A stretch of DNA of 64,000 bases from CALOCN01 sp942491735 (GCA_942491735.1 CALOCN010000001.1:682001-746000); one strand, 5' to 3'. Positions 48,822 through 58,128 are shown, numbered from the stretch's first letter. The notes: generated by a model not told the origin, from the sequence alone. Numbers and translations are program-made.

Positions 48822-49919
48822 ATGGGAAACACCTTTGGACGTGCCTTTCGAGTGACCACCTTCGGGGAGTCCCATGGCGGGGGCGTCGGCTGCGTACTGG
48901 ACGGCTGTCCACCGGGACTCTCGCTCTCGCAAGCGGACATCCAGCCCGACCTGGATCGCCGCCGCCCGGGTCAGAACCGTCTCACCACCTCGCGTCAGGA
49001 AACCGACCAGGTGGAGATCCTCTCCGGCGTGGATGCGGGCCTCACCCTGGGCACGCCCATCGCCATGCTCATGCGCAATGCGGATGCGCGCCCCGCCGAG
49101 TACGACGCCATGCGCGATACCTTCCGGCCGTCCCACGCGGACTTCACCTACGAGACCAAGTACGGGGTGCGGGCGGCATCGGGTGGGGGCAGGGCCAGCG
49201 CCCGGGAGACCGCAGCTCGGGTTGCCGCGGGCGCGGTGGCGCGCAAGCTGCTGGGTGAAGCCTGTGGTGTGGAGATCGTGGGGTGGGTCAGCCGCATCCA
49301 TGATGTTTCGACGGAAGCCGATGTGGATACGGTGAACCGCGAGACGGTGGAATCCAATCTGGTTCGCTGCCCGGATCCCGAAGCGGCCCAGCGGATGATC
49401 GCCGCGGTCGACCAGGCCCGCACGGACGGGGATTCCCTGGGTGGAGTGGTGAGTTGTGTCGCGCGGGCTGTTCCCGCCGGTTGGGGCGAGCCGGTTTTCG
49501 ACAAGCTGGACGCCGAGTTGGCCAAGGCGATGATCTCCATTCCCGCGGCCAAGGGCATCGAGATCGGCTCCGGGTTCGGGGGGATCGCCATGACCGGGAG
49601 TGCCCACAACGATCCGTTCATCATGAAGGGCCCGGTGATCGGCACCGAGACCAACCGCTCCGGCGGGATCCAGGGGGGCATCTCCAACGGCGAGCCCATC
49701 CTGCTGCAGGTCGCTTTCAAGCCGACCGCCACCGTGCGCAAACCGCAGCGCACCGTGACCCGGGACGGGAAGGAAACGGTCCTGGAGTCCCGAGGCCGTC
49801 ACGATCCGTGCGTGGTGCCGCGCGCGGTGCCCATCGTGGAGGCGATGGCCGCCCTGGTGTTGGCGGATCACTTCCTGCGGCACCGGGGACAGACCGGCCG
49901 CGACGGCGGGGTGCTGTAG
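48822..49919 (+). CDS. aroC: Chorismate synthase
   Basis: 365 residues, the usual length. Signatures are GRAFRVTTFGESHGGGVGCV, DLDRRRPGQNRLTTSRQETD, RASARETAARVAAGA, GSGFGGIAMTGSAHNDPFI, SGGIQGGISNGEPILLQVAF and RHDPCVVPRAVPIVEAMAAL. The enzyme converts EPSP to chorismate with reduced FMN in the last step of the shikimate pathway. Other aro genes are absent nearby. It has its own leaderless-type promoter. Confidence 0.97.
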   Translation: MGNTFGRAFRVTTFGESHGGGVGCVLDGCPPGLSLSQADIQPDLDRRRPGQNRLTTSRQETDQVEILSGVDAGLTLGTPIAMLMRNADARPAEYDAMRDTFRPSHADFTYETKYGVRAASGGGRASARETAARVAAGAVARKLLGEACGVEIVGWVSRIHDVSTEADVDTVNRETVESNLVRCPDPEAAQRMIAAVDQARTDGDSLGGVVSCVARAVPAGWGEPVFDKLDAELAKAMISIPAAKGIEIGSGFGGIAMTGSAHNDPFIMKGPVIGTETNRSGGIQGGISNGEPILLQVAFKPTATVRKPQRTVTRDGKETVLESRGRHDPCVVPRAVPIVEAMAALVLADHFLRHRGQTGRDGGVL

Positions 49920-49961
49920 GGGAGTCTTCCCGGGGAGACACGGGGGCCTTCCGCACGTCGG

Positions 49962-50417
49962 CTACAAGTGCAGCTTCATCCCCTCGTGCGATGCCTGGAA
50001 CCCCAAGGACTCATAGAACCTGAGCGCGTCCGGTCGCGCCTTGTCCGTGGTCAACTGCACCACATGACACCCGCGCTCCTTCGCCCGGGCAATCGCCCAC
50101 CCGAACAACTCCCGCCCGAGCCCCTTGCCCCGCATGGACGCGGCCACGCGCACCGCCTCGATCTGCGCCCGCCGGCCGCCTCGATAGGTGAGGTAGGGAA
50201 TGATGCTCAACTGCAGCGTGCCCACCACGTCCCCCTCCACTACCGCGACCATCAGTTCGTGCGCAGAGTCGCCGTCGATGCGGGCGAAGGCGTCGTAGTA
50301 CGCAGCGGGCAGCGGGTCCTCGTATTGCTCCCGCTCGGCCCCCAGCGGATCGTCGGCCAGCAGGGCCACGATCCGCGGCACGTCGTCCCGGGTCGCCGGG
50401 CGGATCCGCGCCCCCAT
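49962..50417 (-). CDS. GNAT-family N-acetyltransferase
   Basis: 151 residues from ATG 50417. The fold begins ARIRPATRDDVPRIVALLAD, the acetyl-CoA loop is VAASMRGKGLGRELFGWAIA (RGKGLG), and it ends HVVQLTTDKARPDALRFYES, LGFQASHEGM. Such enzymes acetylate small amines, antibiotics or protein ends; the substrate is not evident. The start shares one base with the stop of the upstream acetyltransferase gene (TGATG), so they form an operon. Confidence 0.9.
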   Translation of the reverse strand: MGARIRPATRDDVPRIVALLADDPLGAEREQYEDPLPAAYYDAFARIDGDSAHELMVAVVEGDVVGTLQLSIIPYLTYRGGRRAQIEAVRVAASMRGKGLGRELFGWAIARAKERGCHVVQLTTDKARPDALRFYESLGFQASHEGMKLHL

Positions 50418-51283
50418 CAATAGGCGAGCATCATGCGGAGCATGGAGTGGTGCCGAAAGCCTACGTTCTCGTAGGCGCGCACCGCCGGATGGTTGACCGT
50501 GTTCACGTGGAGGGTCATGCGTTGCAGTCCGGCGTCGAACTGGGAGCGGGCCCAGGTGGCGATGCCGCGGGTAGCGTACCCGTACCCCCGCACCGACGGG
50601 TCCGTGAACACGCCGCCGACCAGGATTCCGTCGGGGGAACGCGAGGACTCCTCCATCTTGCACAGGAGCCTGCCGTCGCTCACCACCGCCCAGACCTTGC
50701 CGTCCCGAATGCGTTGCAGGGAGATCTCCCGCAGGCGCCCCACGTCCAGGCTGTTGCGGGGGATGGTGAGGTCCTCCTCGGTCATGGCGGCGTGGGCCCG
50801 GGTGATGCGGTCGATCCACTCCTCGCGCGCCACCTCCACCGTGATGGGCTCGATGGGGCGCAGGGTGGCCGGTGTGAGTTCGTAGTAGCTCTGGGGGCGG
50901 TCCAGGTAGGGGGTGATGCCGGAGCGATTGAACAGCTTGCGTACCGCGCCGGAGTGCTCGGCCGGCCCCACGAACAGACGCGGGGGGGGCGACTCGCCCG
51001 AGACCCCGTCCACCACCGTCGCCACCGGTCCCACCTCGCCCCAGGTAGTCACGTTGCGGGAGTTGCCCAGGAAGACCACGGCAATCAGATCGTCTCCCCG
51101 GAAACCGCCGAAGAACCGGCCATGTTCCAGGGCCCGGGTCGGGGAAACGCCGTACTCGTATACCAGGCTGCGCAGGTACAGCGAGCCCGTGGGGTCCGGA
51201 GCAAGAAAGCGACTCAGGGCCGGTTCGTCCGATTGGTTCAGGGCACGAACCCGCACCCGGCCGGTCGGGTAAACGGAAGTCAT
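50417..51283 (-). CDS. Two-domain GNAT acetyltransferase (DUF4081-like N-terminus)
   Basis: 288 residues. The N-terminal half (about 1-140) has RVRALNQSDEPALSRFLAPD, FFGGFRGDDLIAVVFLG and ELTPATLRPIEPITVEVARE, as in the DUF4081 domain that often precedes GNAT. The C-terminal half is GNAT: KVWAVVSDGRLLCKMEE, VGGVFTDPSVRGYGYATRGI and MTLHVNTVNHPAVRAYENVG. The substrate is unknown. It is coupled to a second GNAT gene through TGATG. Confidence 0.85.
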   Translation of the reverse strand: MTSVYPTGRVRVRALNQSDEPALSRFLAPDPTGSLYLRSLVYEYGVSPTRALEHGRFFGGFRGDDLIAVVFLGNSRNVTTWGEVGPVATVVDGVSGESPPPRLFVGPAEHSGAVRKLFNRSGITPYLDRPQSYYELTPATLRPIEPITVEVAREEWIDRITRAHAAMTEEDLTIPRNSLDVGRLREISLQRIRDGKVWAVVSDGRLLCKMEESSRSPDGILVGGVFTDPSVRGYGYATRGIATWARSQFDAGLQRMTLHVNTVNHPAVRAYENVGFRHHSMLRMMLAY

Positions 51284-51304
51284 GGTGTGGTCTCGAACTG
51301 GACC

Positions 51305-52204
51305 CTAGCTGACCGGCTCGGTCCGCTCAATCGGTTTGTCCCTGCGGCGGATTGCGGCGGCCATCCCCATGCTCTCCACGACCTCGGTGTCGTCGTCACC
51401 GAGGTAGTGGGCGAAGGCCTCTCGCCCCACGATTTCCAGGTAGCCATGGTTGCCGCCGTAGGCATCGCTGATCCCGATGTCCACGTTGATCCGGCGCCCA
51501 TCATTGGAACTGCGAAAGCGCGCGCCCTCGTACCCCTCGGGGGTGTGCCCAAAGACCTGGTGGATGCGCGGGGCGCGGGCCGGAGAGACCATTTCCCAGT
51601 CGAAGTCGGCCCAGAAGATGCCGCCCAGCTCGTTTTCCCCCCCGCGGGCCCTGCCCACGGCGAAGAGCGGATCGGTGAAGGTCCCGGTCTCGACCGCGTC
51701 GCGGAACTTGTTGTTGATGTGCTGGGCCAGCCGGGGAAGGGTGATCCGCTTGACCCCGGTGGCCCGGATCTCGGCCCGCAGCCGCTGCCGGAGCGTGTGG
51801 TGGAGCCCCGCGTGGGTGAAGAGCCACCCGTTGTAGGCGTGGGCCGCCTGGACCTTGCCGGTCAGCACGTCCTCCCGGATCCGCTCGGCCAGCTTCTCCG
51901 GCTCGGGGAAGTCGGCGACTCCGTAGATCCCCTCCAGGAGCATGACCTCGTGGTTGCCCAGCAGCCGCACCACCCGGCCCTTGCCGCTCTTGGCCCGCCG
52001 TTGGAGATCGGCCAGGAACAGGTAGGTGGCCACCGAGTCGGGGCCGCGATCGATCACGTCGCCCAGTTGGACCAATGTGGTCCGGCCGCCGCGCCAGGCA
52101 TCCCCATCCAGGACACCGGCCCGGGTGAGGATGGTACGGAAGGCCTCGAGGCTCCCGTGGAGGTCTCCGAGGGCGATGGTGCGGGGGCGGGTGGTGGGGG
52201 ACAT
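51305..52204 (-). CDS. PPP/ApaH-type metallophosphoesterase
   Basis: 299 residues from ATG 52204. The metal-binding motifs are in order: IALGDLHGSLE, LVQLGDVIDRGPDS, VRLLGNHEVMLLEG, LFTHAGLHHTLR and HQVFGHTPEGYEG. This is the calcineurin-like fold of Ser/Thr protein phosphatases and diadenosine-polyphosphate hydrolases. It is cytoplasmic. Substrate is not predictable. An upstream in-frame extension lacks motifs. It ends 22 bases downstream of the GNAT operon start on the same strand. Confidence 0.88.
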   Translation of the reverse strand: MSPTTRPRTIALGDLHGSLEAFRTILTRAGVLDGDAWRGGRTTLVQLGDVIDRGPDSVATYLFLADLQRRAKSGKGRVVRLLGNHEVMLLEGIYGVADFPEPEKLAERIREDVLTGKVQAAHAYNGWLFTHAGLHHTLRQRLRAEIRATGVKRITLPRLAQHINNKFRDAVETGTFTDPLFAVGRARGGENELGGIFWADFDWEMVSPARAPRIHQVFGHTPEGYEGARFRSSNDGRRINVDIGISDAYGGNHGYLEIVGREAFAHYLGDDDTEVVESMGMAAAIRRRDKPIERTEPVS

Positions 52205-52345
52205 TCCCGCCGAGGATGGAGCCCTCGGACCGTTCCGACAAGAGCCAAACCGGATCCCTGGGGGCAACCCTGCGGGGCTGGAATCCGTAGAATCCGGTAA
52301 GCTTGCCGGGCGCAAGCAATTGATTCACCCTCGCGAGGACGCTCC

Positions 52346-53236
52346 ATGTCGGCCAATTCCTGGAGGCTCGTACCTCCCAGCAACTCTCCTGCCCTGCCCG
52401 GACATGTCCGGATCGCGGGGGTTCAGAGCAATCCGCGCATCGGGGCCCTGGACCACAACCTGCAACGGACCCTGACCGGGATCGAAGCCGCTGCGGCTGC
52501 CGGAGCCCGGCTGGTCGTGTTTCCCGAGTGCTCGCTGACCGGGTACTGCTTCGACAACCCGGACGAGGCGCGGGAGGCGGCCATCTCCCCGGCGTCCGAT
52601 ACCTTCGCCACCCTCACCGCAGCCTGCGCGGCCCACGATGTCGCGCTGGTGGTGGGGTACTTGGAGCGGACCCCCACCGGAATCGCCAATACGGTCTCGC
52701 TGATCAGCGGGGGCGGCCCGGTGGGGCACTATCGCAAGACTCACCTTCCGCACCTCGGGGTGGATCGCTGGAGCACCCCGGGTCAGGAGGCCTACCGGGT
52801 GTACGAGGCGGCGGGTCTGCGGATCGGCCTCCTGATCTGTTTCGATGCGTCGTTCCCGGAGGCGACCCGCCTTCTGGCCCTGGAGGGCGCGGACATTGTC
52901 CTGCTCCCCACCAACTGGCCCCAGGAGGCGACCCACAAGGCCTCCTGGCTCCCCAACACCCGTGCCTACGAGAACGTCATCTACTTCGCCTCGGTCAATC
53001 GGGTGGGAACCGAGCGGGACTATCGGTTCCGCGGTCTGAGTCGGATCTGCGACCCCGAGGGGCTGGTCATTGCCCAGGGCCCCGAGGACGAGGAGGTGAT
53101 TCTCCTGGCCGACGTGGATCCGGCCAAGGCGCGGGAGAAGCGCATTGTCCGCCGGGAAGGGGAGTACTGGCTCGACCGGATCGGACAGCGGCGCACGGAT
53201 CTCTACACGCTCACCGGGCCCGGCGGGAGAGGCTGA
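52346..53236 (+). CDS. Nitrilase-superfamily carbon-nitrogen hydrolase
   Basis: 296 residues from ATG 52346, with GAGGA upstream. The catalytic triad is complete: Glu in VFPECSLTGYCF, Lys in HYRKTHLPHLG and Cys in GLLICFDASFPE. LLPTNWPQEATHKASW and ENVIYFASVNRVG follow as in amidase branches. It hydrolyses an amide or carbamoyl substrate in the cytoplasm. The next gene, an EamA exporter, begins 4 bases after the stop, so the two probably share a transcript. Confidence 0.92.
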   Translation: MSANSWRLVPPSNSPALPGHVRIAGVQSNPRIGALDHNLQRTLTGIEAAAAAGARLVVFPECSLTGYCFDNPDEAREAAISPASDTFATLTAACAAHDVALVVGYLERTPTGIANTVSLISGGGPVGHYRKTHLPHLGVDRWSTPGQEAYRVYEAAGLRIGLLICFDASFPEATRLLALEGADIVLLPTNWPQEATHKASWLPNTRAYENVIYFASVNRVGTERDYRFRGLSRICDPEGLVIAQGPEDEEVILLADVDPAKAREKRIVRREGEYWLDRIGQRRTDLYTLTGPGGRG

Positions 53237-53239
53237 CCG

Positions 53240-54250
53240 GTGCCGCTTCTCGACCGCGCCTCGATCATTCCGGACACGCCTCCTTCGGAGGACCGCAAGC
53301 CGGCGATCGGGTACACCCTCGCCATCCTGGCCGCGATGTCCAGCGCCATCGCCTGGATTACCGCGAAGCCGGTGCTGGACTACCTCGATCCGCTGTCGTT
53401 CAGCGTGGCCCAGTTCGCTCTCGCCGCCGTGCTTTCCTTCCTGCTCCTGGCCGTACAAGGCAAGCTGGGGCAACTGCGCCAGGTCACCGGGGGGCAATGG
53501 ACGTTCCTTGCCGTGGTGTCGCTGCTTTCCCTGAGTGCGGTGTACACCATGTACATCGGGCTTTCCCGCATTCCGGCCACCTCGGCCAGCCTGCTCAGCC
53601 GGGTGGAAATCCTCATCACCGTGTTCCTGGGCATGGCGCTCCTGGGCGATCGCATTACCCGGCGCGAGTTCTACGGCGCGCTGGTGATGTTCGCCGGCGT
53701 GGTCATCATCCGCTACCAGGCGCCCCCGGAGTACTCGGCCGGTTTCTGGATGATGATCCTTTCCGCGGCCCTGCTGGGCTTCACCGAGGTCATGATCAAG
53801 TCCCGGGTGCACACCATTCCACCGGACGTGTTCGCCCTCGCGCGGAACTTCATCGCCTTCGTGTTCTGCTTCGCCGGTTCGGCGTGGCGGGTCATGATGC
53901 AGGAGACCGAGTTCGGGCTGGGGCTCATCGACTGGGACAACATCGTGCGCGGATGGCCGCTGGTCGTGATCACCGCGGTGGCCGGGCCGTTCCTGGCCCG
54001 CACGGTGACCCTGCACGCCCTCAGGAACCTCGAGATCTCGCGCGTGGTCATCATCCGCCAGTTCGAGCCGTTCTTTGTCGCGGTCTTCGCGTCCTTCCTG
54101 TTGCACGCACTTCCCAGCAAGCGGGAGTGGATGGGGGGGCTGCTGATCCTGGCCGGGTCCCTGCTCCTGGTGCATTGGCGCAAGGGTGTGACCTGGTGGC
54201 GCAGCCGGCGCGACCGGGCCGGCGTGGAATTCATTCCCCCTCCGGGGTAG
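53240..54250 (+). CDS. EamA/DMT-family transporter
   Basis: 336 residues from GTG 53240. Ten predicted membrane helices form two five-helix EamA halves (AIGYTLAILAAMSSAIAWIT, SFSVAQFALAAVLSFLLLAV, AVVSLLSLSAVYTMYIGLSR, ATSASLLSRVEILITVFLG and so on), with the second half beginning GFWMMILSAALLGFTEVMIK. DMT transporters export metabolites or amino acids. It follows a nitrilase gene closely. Substrate unknown. The C-terminus is basic and cytoplasmic. Confidence 0.87.
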   Translation: MPLLDRASIIPDTPPSEDRKPAIGYTLAILAAMSSAIAWITAKPVLDYLDPLSFSVAQFALAAVLSFLLLAVQGKLGQLRQVTGGQWTFLAVVSLLSLSAVYTMYIGLSRIPATSASLLSRVEILITVFLGMALLGDRITRREFYGALVMFAGVVIIRYQAPPEYSAGFWMMILSAALLGFTEVMIKSRVHTIPPDVFALARNFIAFVFCFAGSAWRVMMQETEFGLGLIDWDNIVRGWPLVVITAVAGPFLARTVTLHALRNLEISRVVIIRQFEPFFVAVFASFLLHALPSKREWMGGLLILAGSLLLVHWRKGVTWWRSRRDRAGVEFIPPPG

Positions 54251-54317
54251 TTGCCCTGATCCTGGAACCGCACGGCACCTGCGTGTGTTCCAGGAGATGT
54301 GGAACGGGAGACACGCC

Positions 54318-54911
54318 ATGGAGAGCGTGGGAACCTGGATCGTCGCCATTGCCGCGGGGCTGGCCCTGGCTGCCGCCGCGGGTCTGCGCGCGTTCATGCC
54401 GCTGTTGGTCCTGTGCCTGGCCGCACGATTCGGCTGGGTGGACCTCAGCGACAGGTTCGCCTTTCTGGGAAGTGACGTCGCGTTGGGTGCGCTCCTCCTC
54501 GCGTCGTTCCTGGAACTGGTGGCGGACAAGATCCCGTTGGTGGATCACCTCCTGGACTCGGTGTCCACCTTCGTGCGGCCGGTGTCGGCCTTTCTGGCAA
54601 GTCTTGCCGTGATGGCCGACCTGCCCGAGCCGGTCGGCATCGGGCTCGCGCTTCTCTTCGCGGTGGTGGCGCTCGGCACCCATGTGGAGCGGGCCAAGAC
54701 CCGCGTCGGCTCGACTGCGCTCACAGCCGGCGTGGGAAACCCCATCCTCTCGGTGATCGAGGACGCGATCGCGGGCGTGCTCTCGTTCCTCGCCGTCTGG
54801 GCGCCCCTGGTGGCGTTGGGCGTCCTGTTGCTGTTGGGCTGGTTGGCGTGGCGAACCGTCCGTCGGCTGCGCGGGCGAAAGCGGGAACCGGGTCTGGCTG
54901 AGGCACGGTAG
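54318..54911 (+). CDS. DUF4126 membrane protein
   Basis: 197 residues from ATG 54318 with GGGAGA upstream; GTG 54285 is a longer option. AGLALAAAAGLRAFMPLLVL, then LELVADKIPLVDHLLDSVST, are characteristic of DUF4126, followed by TRVGSTALTAGVGNPILSVI and EDAIAGVLSFLAVWAPL. About five membrane helices. The function of the family is unknown. The C-terminus is basic (RRLRGRKREPGLAEAR). Confidence 0.85.
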   Translation: MESVGTWIVAIAAGLALAAAAGLRAFMPLLVLCLAARFGWVDLSDRFAFLGSDVALGALLLASFLELVADKIPLVDHLLDSVSTFVRPVSAFLASLAVMADLPEPVGIGLALLFAVVALGTHVERAKTRVGSTALTAGVGNPILSVIEDAIAGVLSFLAVWAPLVALGVLLLLGWLAWRTVRRLRGRKREPGLAEAR

Positions 54912-54976
54912 TGCGCGTCTAGTTCCCCGTCGCCACGACAATCCCGGGCAGGAGGTCACGGACCTCAGGTAAGGAT

Positions 54977-56143
54977 ATGAACATCCGACAAGACCGCGAC
55001 TGCAATCCAAGGTCCCCCCGTCTTCCGGTGGGTCGGTTCGTGGAAGCTGCCCTGGCCCTGTGGGTTGTGGCTCTGGCCGGCTGCGGCGACGACGACATGA
55101 CCCTCGGCCCCGATCCCGGGCCGCCCGGCCCGGAGGTGCAGATCGTGGCCGGGGCCGGACCCGACCTGTTGCTGGATGTCCTGGGGGTGGACTCCCTGTG
55201 GGTGGAGGGGGACTCGCTGCATCTGGCCGTGTCCTACGGCGGCGGGTGTGAGGAGCACGACTTCTCGGCCCTGGCCGCCGACGCGTTTGCCGAGAGTGAG
55301 CCGCCCCAACTCTCCGTGTATCTCCGACACGAAGATCACGATGATCCCTGTGACGCGATTGTCTCCCAGCGGCTGGCCTTTGGGTTGGCCGCGGTGGAAG
55401 CGTTGTTCAAGTCACACTATGGGGGAACGGGTCCCTACTTCCTGAGCGTGAGCTGGCCCGACTGGCGTGACGGCGGGAGCGTGCGGACGATGCCGGTGCT
55501 GGTGGGGGAGTTGGGGTTGGGGGAACCGCGGGAGGATGCCGCGGCTGAAATCATGGCGATGGTGTTGAGCGGAGAGCTGACCGCCCCGGATCCCATGTAC
55601 GAACGTATCCATGCTGACTTGGAAGGCGTGCGAGCTCTGTACTCGCCCTGGGAACTGCCATTCTCTCCGCCAAAGGAATTCGGGTTGGTCGTGCTGATCT
55701 TCCCGGAGGCCGTTCTTGAGCAAGCGATGCGGGGAGAGTACCGGGGATGGGACTCGCTGAATGGCATCCTTGGTTTGAAGGAGATCAGGTTCTCGGAGTA
55801 TGTGCCCCATGTGCACTTGTCCTTCCATCGCCCCTGGAATCCTGATGTGCTCGTATCTCTCTATTCCGGGCTCCCGGGTGTTGAGGTAAGTTGGGCCTTC
55901 CGGAGGGGGCGTGGCTGGAGCAACGCTCTTGTTCACGATCCTGAACCGGGAGTCTTGACCTATCTGGTGTTCCGGGGCTGGGGAGATTGTCCCGCGGGGT
56001 GCAGGTTTCGCGAGTACGCGTATTTCGAGAGTACGGGTGGGGAAGTCCGTCTGGTCGGAATATGGAACACCGAGGACGAGACGGAACAGCCCGATTGGTG
56101 GGAAGAAGCGCGTGCCAATTGGGATCGCTGGGGGGGCAGGTAA
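54977..56143 (+). CDS. Lipoprotein of unknown function
   Basis: 388 residues from ATG 54977. The N-terminus ALALWVVALAGC is a lipoprotein signal with lipobox LAGC, followed by CGDDDMTLGPDPGPPGP. Residues about 50-150 (GPDLLLDVLGVDSLWVEGDS, LHLAVSYGGGCEEHDFSALA) look like a beta domain often found in candidate-phylum lipoproteins. The rest is not recognised. Codon use in the second half is less GC-extreme than in the neighbours, which may mark faster evolution. It is followed 5 bases later by an EamA gene. Confidence 0.7.
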   Translation: MNIRQDRDCNPRSPRLPVGRFVEAALALWVVALAGCGDDDMTLGPDPGPPGPEVQIVAGAGPDLLLDVLGVDSLWVEGDSLHLAVSYGGGCEEHDFSALAADAFAESEPPQLSVYLRHEDHDDPCDAIVSQRLAFGLAAVEALFKSHYGGTGPYFLSVSWPDWRDGGSVRTMPVLVGELGLGEPREDAAAEIMAMVLSGELTAPDPMYERIHADLEGVRALYSPWELPFSPPKEFGLVVLIFPEAVLEQAMRGEYRGWDSLNGILGLKEIRFSEYVPHVHLSFHRPWNPDVLVSLYSGLPGVEVSWAFRRGRGWSNALVHDPEPGVLTYLVFRGWGDCPAGCRFREYAYFESTGGEVRLVGIWNTEDETEQPDWWEEARANWDRWGGR

Positions 56144-56148
56144 ACCCC

Positions 56149-57201
56149 GTGCACGCCAGCATTCTGGTCCTCATCTCCGCGCTCCTTTTTGGCGCCTCCA
56201 CGCCCGCGAGCAAGGCCCTGCTCGGCGGGCTCGGCGCGGTTCAGCTTGCGGGCTGGCTCTACCTGGGAGCCGCGGTGGGCACGCTTCCCGGCATGCTACG
56301 CCGCGGCCAGTGGCAACGTCTGCGAAACATGGATCGCACGAACCGGCTCCGTCTGGGCGGAGCGATCCTCTGCGGCGGGATCCTCGGACCCATCGCGCTT
56401 CTTGCGGGTCTGCAACAGGCCTCGGCGGCCTCGGTCTCCCTCTGGCTCAACCTGGAGCTGGTCGCCACCGCGCTCCTGGGCTATTTCGTCTTCCGGGATC
56501 ATCTGGGGCGTTTCGGTTGGTTGGGGGTGGTGGGTGTGATGGCGGCCGGTGTGGTGTTGTCCCTGGGCGAGGGGGTGAGCGGCCTTGCCGCCGGCGCGCT
56601 GGTCGCCCTCGCCTGCCTGTTCTGGGGGTTGGACAACCACCTGACCGCGCTCATCGACGGCATCACCCCGCTGCAGAGCACCTTCTGCAAGGGGCTGGTC
56701 GCGGGGGGGTTCAACCTGGGGCTAGCCGCGGCTCTGGGGGCCTCGGCCCCGTCCCTGCAATTGGTGGGCGGCGGCCTGCTGGTGGGGGCGCTCTGCTACG
56801 GCGTGAGCATTGCCCTCTACATCACCTCGGCGCAGCAGTTGGGGGCGACCCGAGCGCAACTCCTGTTCGCCACCGCGCCGTTCTTTGGCGCCGGGCTCTC
56901 GGCGCTGTTCCTGGGCGAGGCCCTGTTGCTCCCGCACGGTATCGCGGCCGGACTGCTGGTGCTCTCCCTGGGGTTGTTGTTCCTGGATCAGCATGACCAT
57001 CCCCATACCCACGAGCCGCTCGCCCATCAGCATCTGCATCGGCATGACGACGGTCATCACACCCACGCGCATCCGGACCTGCCCGCCCACACCCGCCACT
57101 CCCATTGGCACGAGCACGAACCGGTGACCCACAAGCATCCCCACTGGCCGGATCTGCATCACCGGCATGTGCACGGGGAGGAGTCCGTTCAGCAGGGGTA
57201 G
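56149..57201 (+). CDS. EamA/DMT-family transporter with histidine-rich tail
   Basis: 350 residues from GTG 56149. Ten helices in two EamA halves are seen (ASILVLISALLFGASTPASK, LAGWLYLGAAVGTLPGML, LGGAILCGGILGPIALLAGL, SAASVSLWLNLELVATALLG; second half from AGALVALACLFWGLDNHLTA). The last 65 residues are loaded with His (HDHPHTHEPLAHQHLHRHDD and onward, over 25 His), predicted to be cytoplasmic or to bind metal. Such tails occur in metal-related transporters and chaperones. Substrate is not established. It may be a Ni/Co/Zn-linked exporter, which is only an inference. Confidence 0.85.
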   Translation: MHASILVLISALLFGASTPASKALLGGLGAVQLAGWLYLGAAVGTLPGMLRRGQWQRLRNMDRTNRLRLGGAILCGGILGPIALLAGLQQASAASVSLWLNLELVATALLGYFVFRDHLGRFGWLGVVGVMAAGVVLSLGEGVSGLAAGALVALACLFWGLDNHLTALIDGITPLQSTFCKGLVAGGFNLGLAAALGASAPSLQLVGGGLLVGALCYGVSIALYITSAQQLGATRAQLLFATAPFFGAGLSALFLGEALLLPHGIAAGLLVLSLGLLFLDQHDHPHTHEPLAHQHLHRHDDGHHTHAHPDLPAHTRHSHWHEHEPVTHKHPHWPDLHHRHVHGEESVQQG

Positions 57202-57375
57202 GTCGCCAGGAGAGGATCTTCGATCGCGCAACGTGTCCGTGGGCAGGGATCTGGAGCGTCTGCCGGCGGGTTTGAGGGGTTCGGTGCCTCCGTGCTCAAA
57301 TTGCCGGAAACGCGATCACGCAGGACCGCGTAGAGCGTTTGCATCCGACCGCGAGGATCTCAACCCCCCATGGGA

Positions 57376-57381
57376 TATAAT
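57376..57381 (+). promoter_or_regulatory. Perfect -10 box upstream of the 57441 gene
   Basis: TATAAT lies 60 bases before the ATG. No good -35 box is spaced correctly (TTGCAT at 57339 is too far), so this is a -10-only candidate. Confidence 0.35.
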
Positions 57382-57440
57382 CGATCCCACTGCCTGTCCA
57401 CATCCTTGGATTCTCCTCTCAACCTGCCCTGGAGGTCGCA

Positions 57441-58109
57441 ATGAAGCACGGCCATACCGCTCATCCTGTCTCCCGCACCGCCTCAGCGATCCTCGTTCTC
57501 CTCGTCGGCTTGACCCTGTCCGCCGGGGGCGCCATCGCCGGTTTGATCACCGGATACGCCGGTTCGTCCGGCCCCGGACTCGGTGTTGTCACCTTCGGCT
57601 CCATATCGACTCCCAGCCCCAGCAACGACAACGTCGCCGGGGCCTCCCCCAATACCGTCGTCATCACGGAGAAGCGTTTCGATTCGTTCGACGCGATCTG
57701 GATGGAATTCGATGCGGTCTCCGACGGGATCGCCACCGTCGAGTATCAGTTCACCGAGACCGTGACCAACAATACCGGTGGGATCTGGATCGGGTATCAG
57801 TTGATGCTCGGCATGGGCACGGACTCGGGATGGGCCCACCAGCCGCTCGGCACCGGCCTCGACTTCGACGACCCGGACGACGACTCTCCCCGGGACTTCA
57901 CCCCGTTCACGTTCCTCTTCTATGACGAGGTCACGATCGATGCCGGCAGCGGTGTCGTTCTTCCGGGCGAGTCCTTCACCTTTACCTACGCCATCGACGT
58001 TCCCGACAACGTCACCCGGTTCTCGATCCGCGCCTCGGCGCGCGAGTTCACGGTTCCGGTGGAAGAGGGGACCTGGGGAAGCATCAAGGCGCTGTATCGG
58101 ACGGACTAG
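57441..58109 (+). CDS. Exported protein of unknown function
   Basis: 222 residues from ATG 57441, with GGAGG upstream. The signal peptide (AILVLLVGLTLSAGGAIA) is followed by a beta-rich region (GVVTFGSISTPSPSNDNVAG, EYQFTETVTNNTGGIWIGYQ, FTFTYAIDVPDNVTRFSIRA). The acidic loop DFDDPDDDSPRDF may bind calcium. No family is recognised; the look is that of an extracellular beta-sandwich, and I see no sorting signal at its end. It converges on the 58152 gene across a palindrome. Confidence 0.7.
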   Translation: MKHGHTAHPVSRTASAILVLLVGLTLSAGGAIAGLITGYAGSSGPGLGVVTFGSISTPSPSNDNVAGASPNTVVITEKRFDSFDAIWMEFDAVSDGIATVEYQFTETVTNNTGGIWIGYQLMLGMGTDSGWAHQPLGTGLDFDDPDDDSPRDFTPFTFLFYDEVTIDAGSGVVLPGESFTFTYAIDVPDNVTRFSIRASAREFTVPVEEGTWGSIKALYRTD

Positions 58110-58128
58110 TCGATCTCGCGTGGCGAAA

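Noticed and set aside
47838..49883. 681-codon minus-strand frame opposite aroC and the beta-lactamase-like gene
   Set aside because: aroC is unambiguous on the plus strand, and the antisense product has no domain-like sequence.
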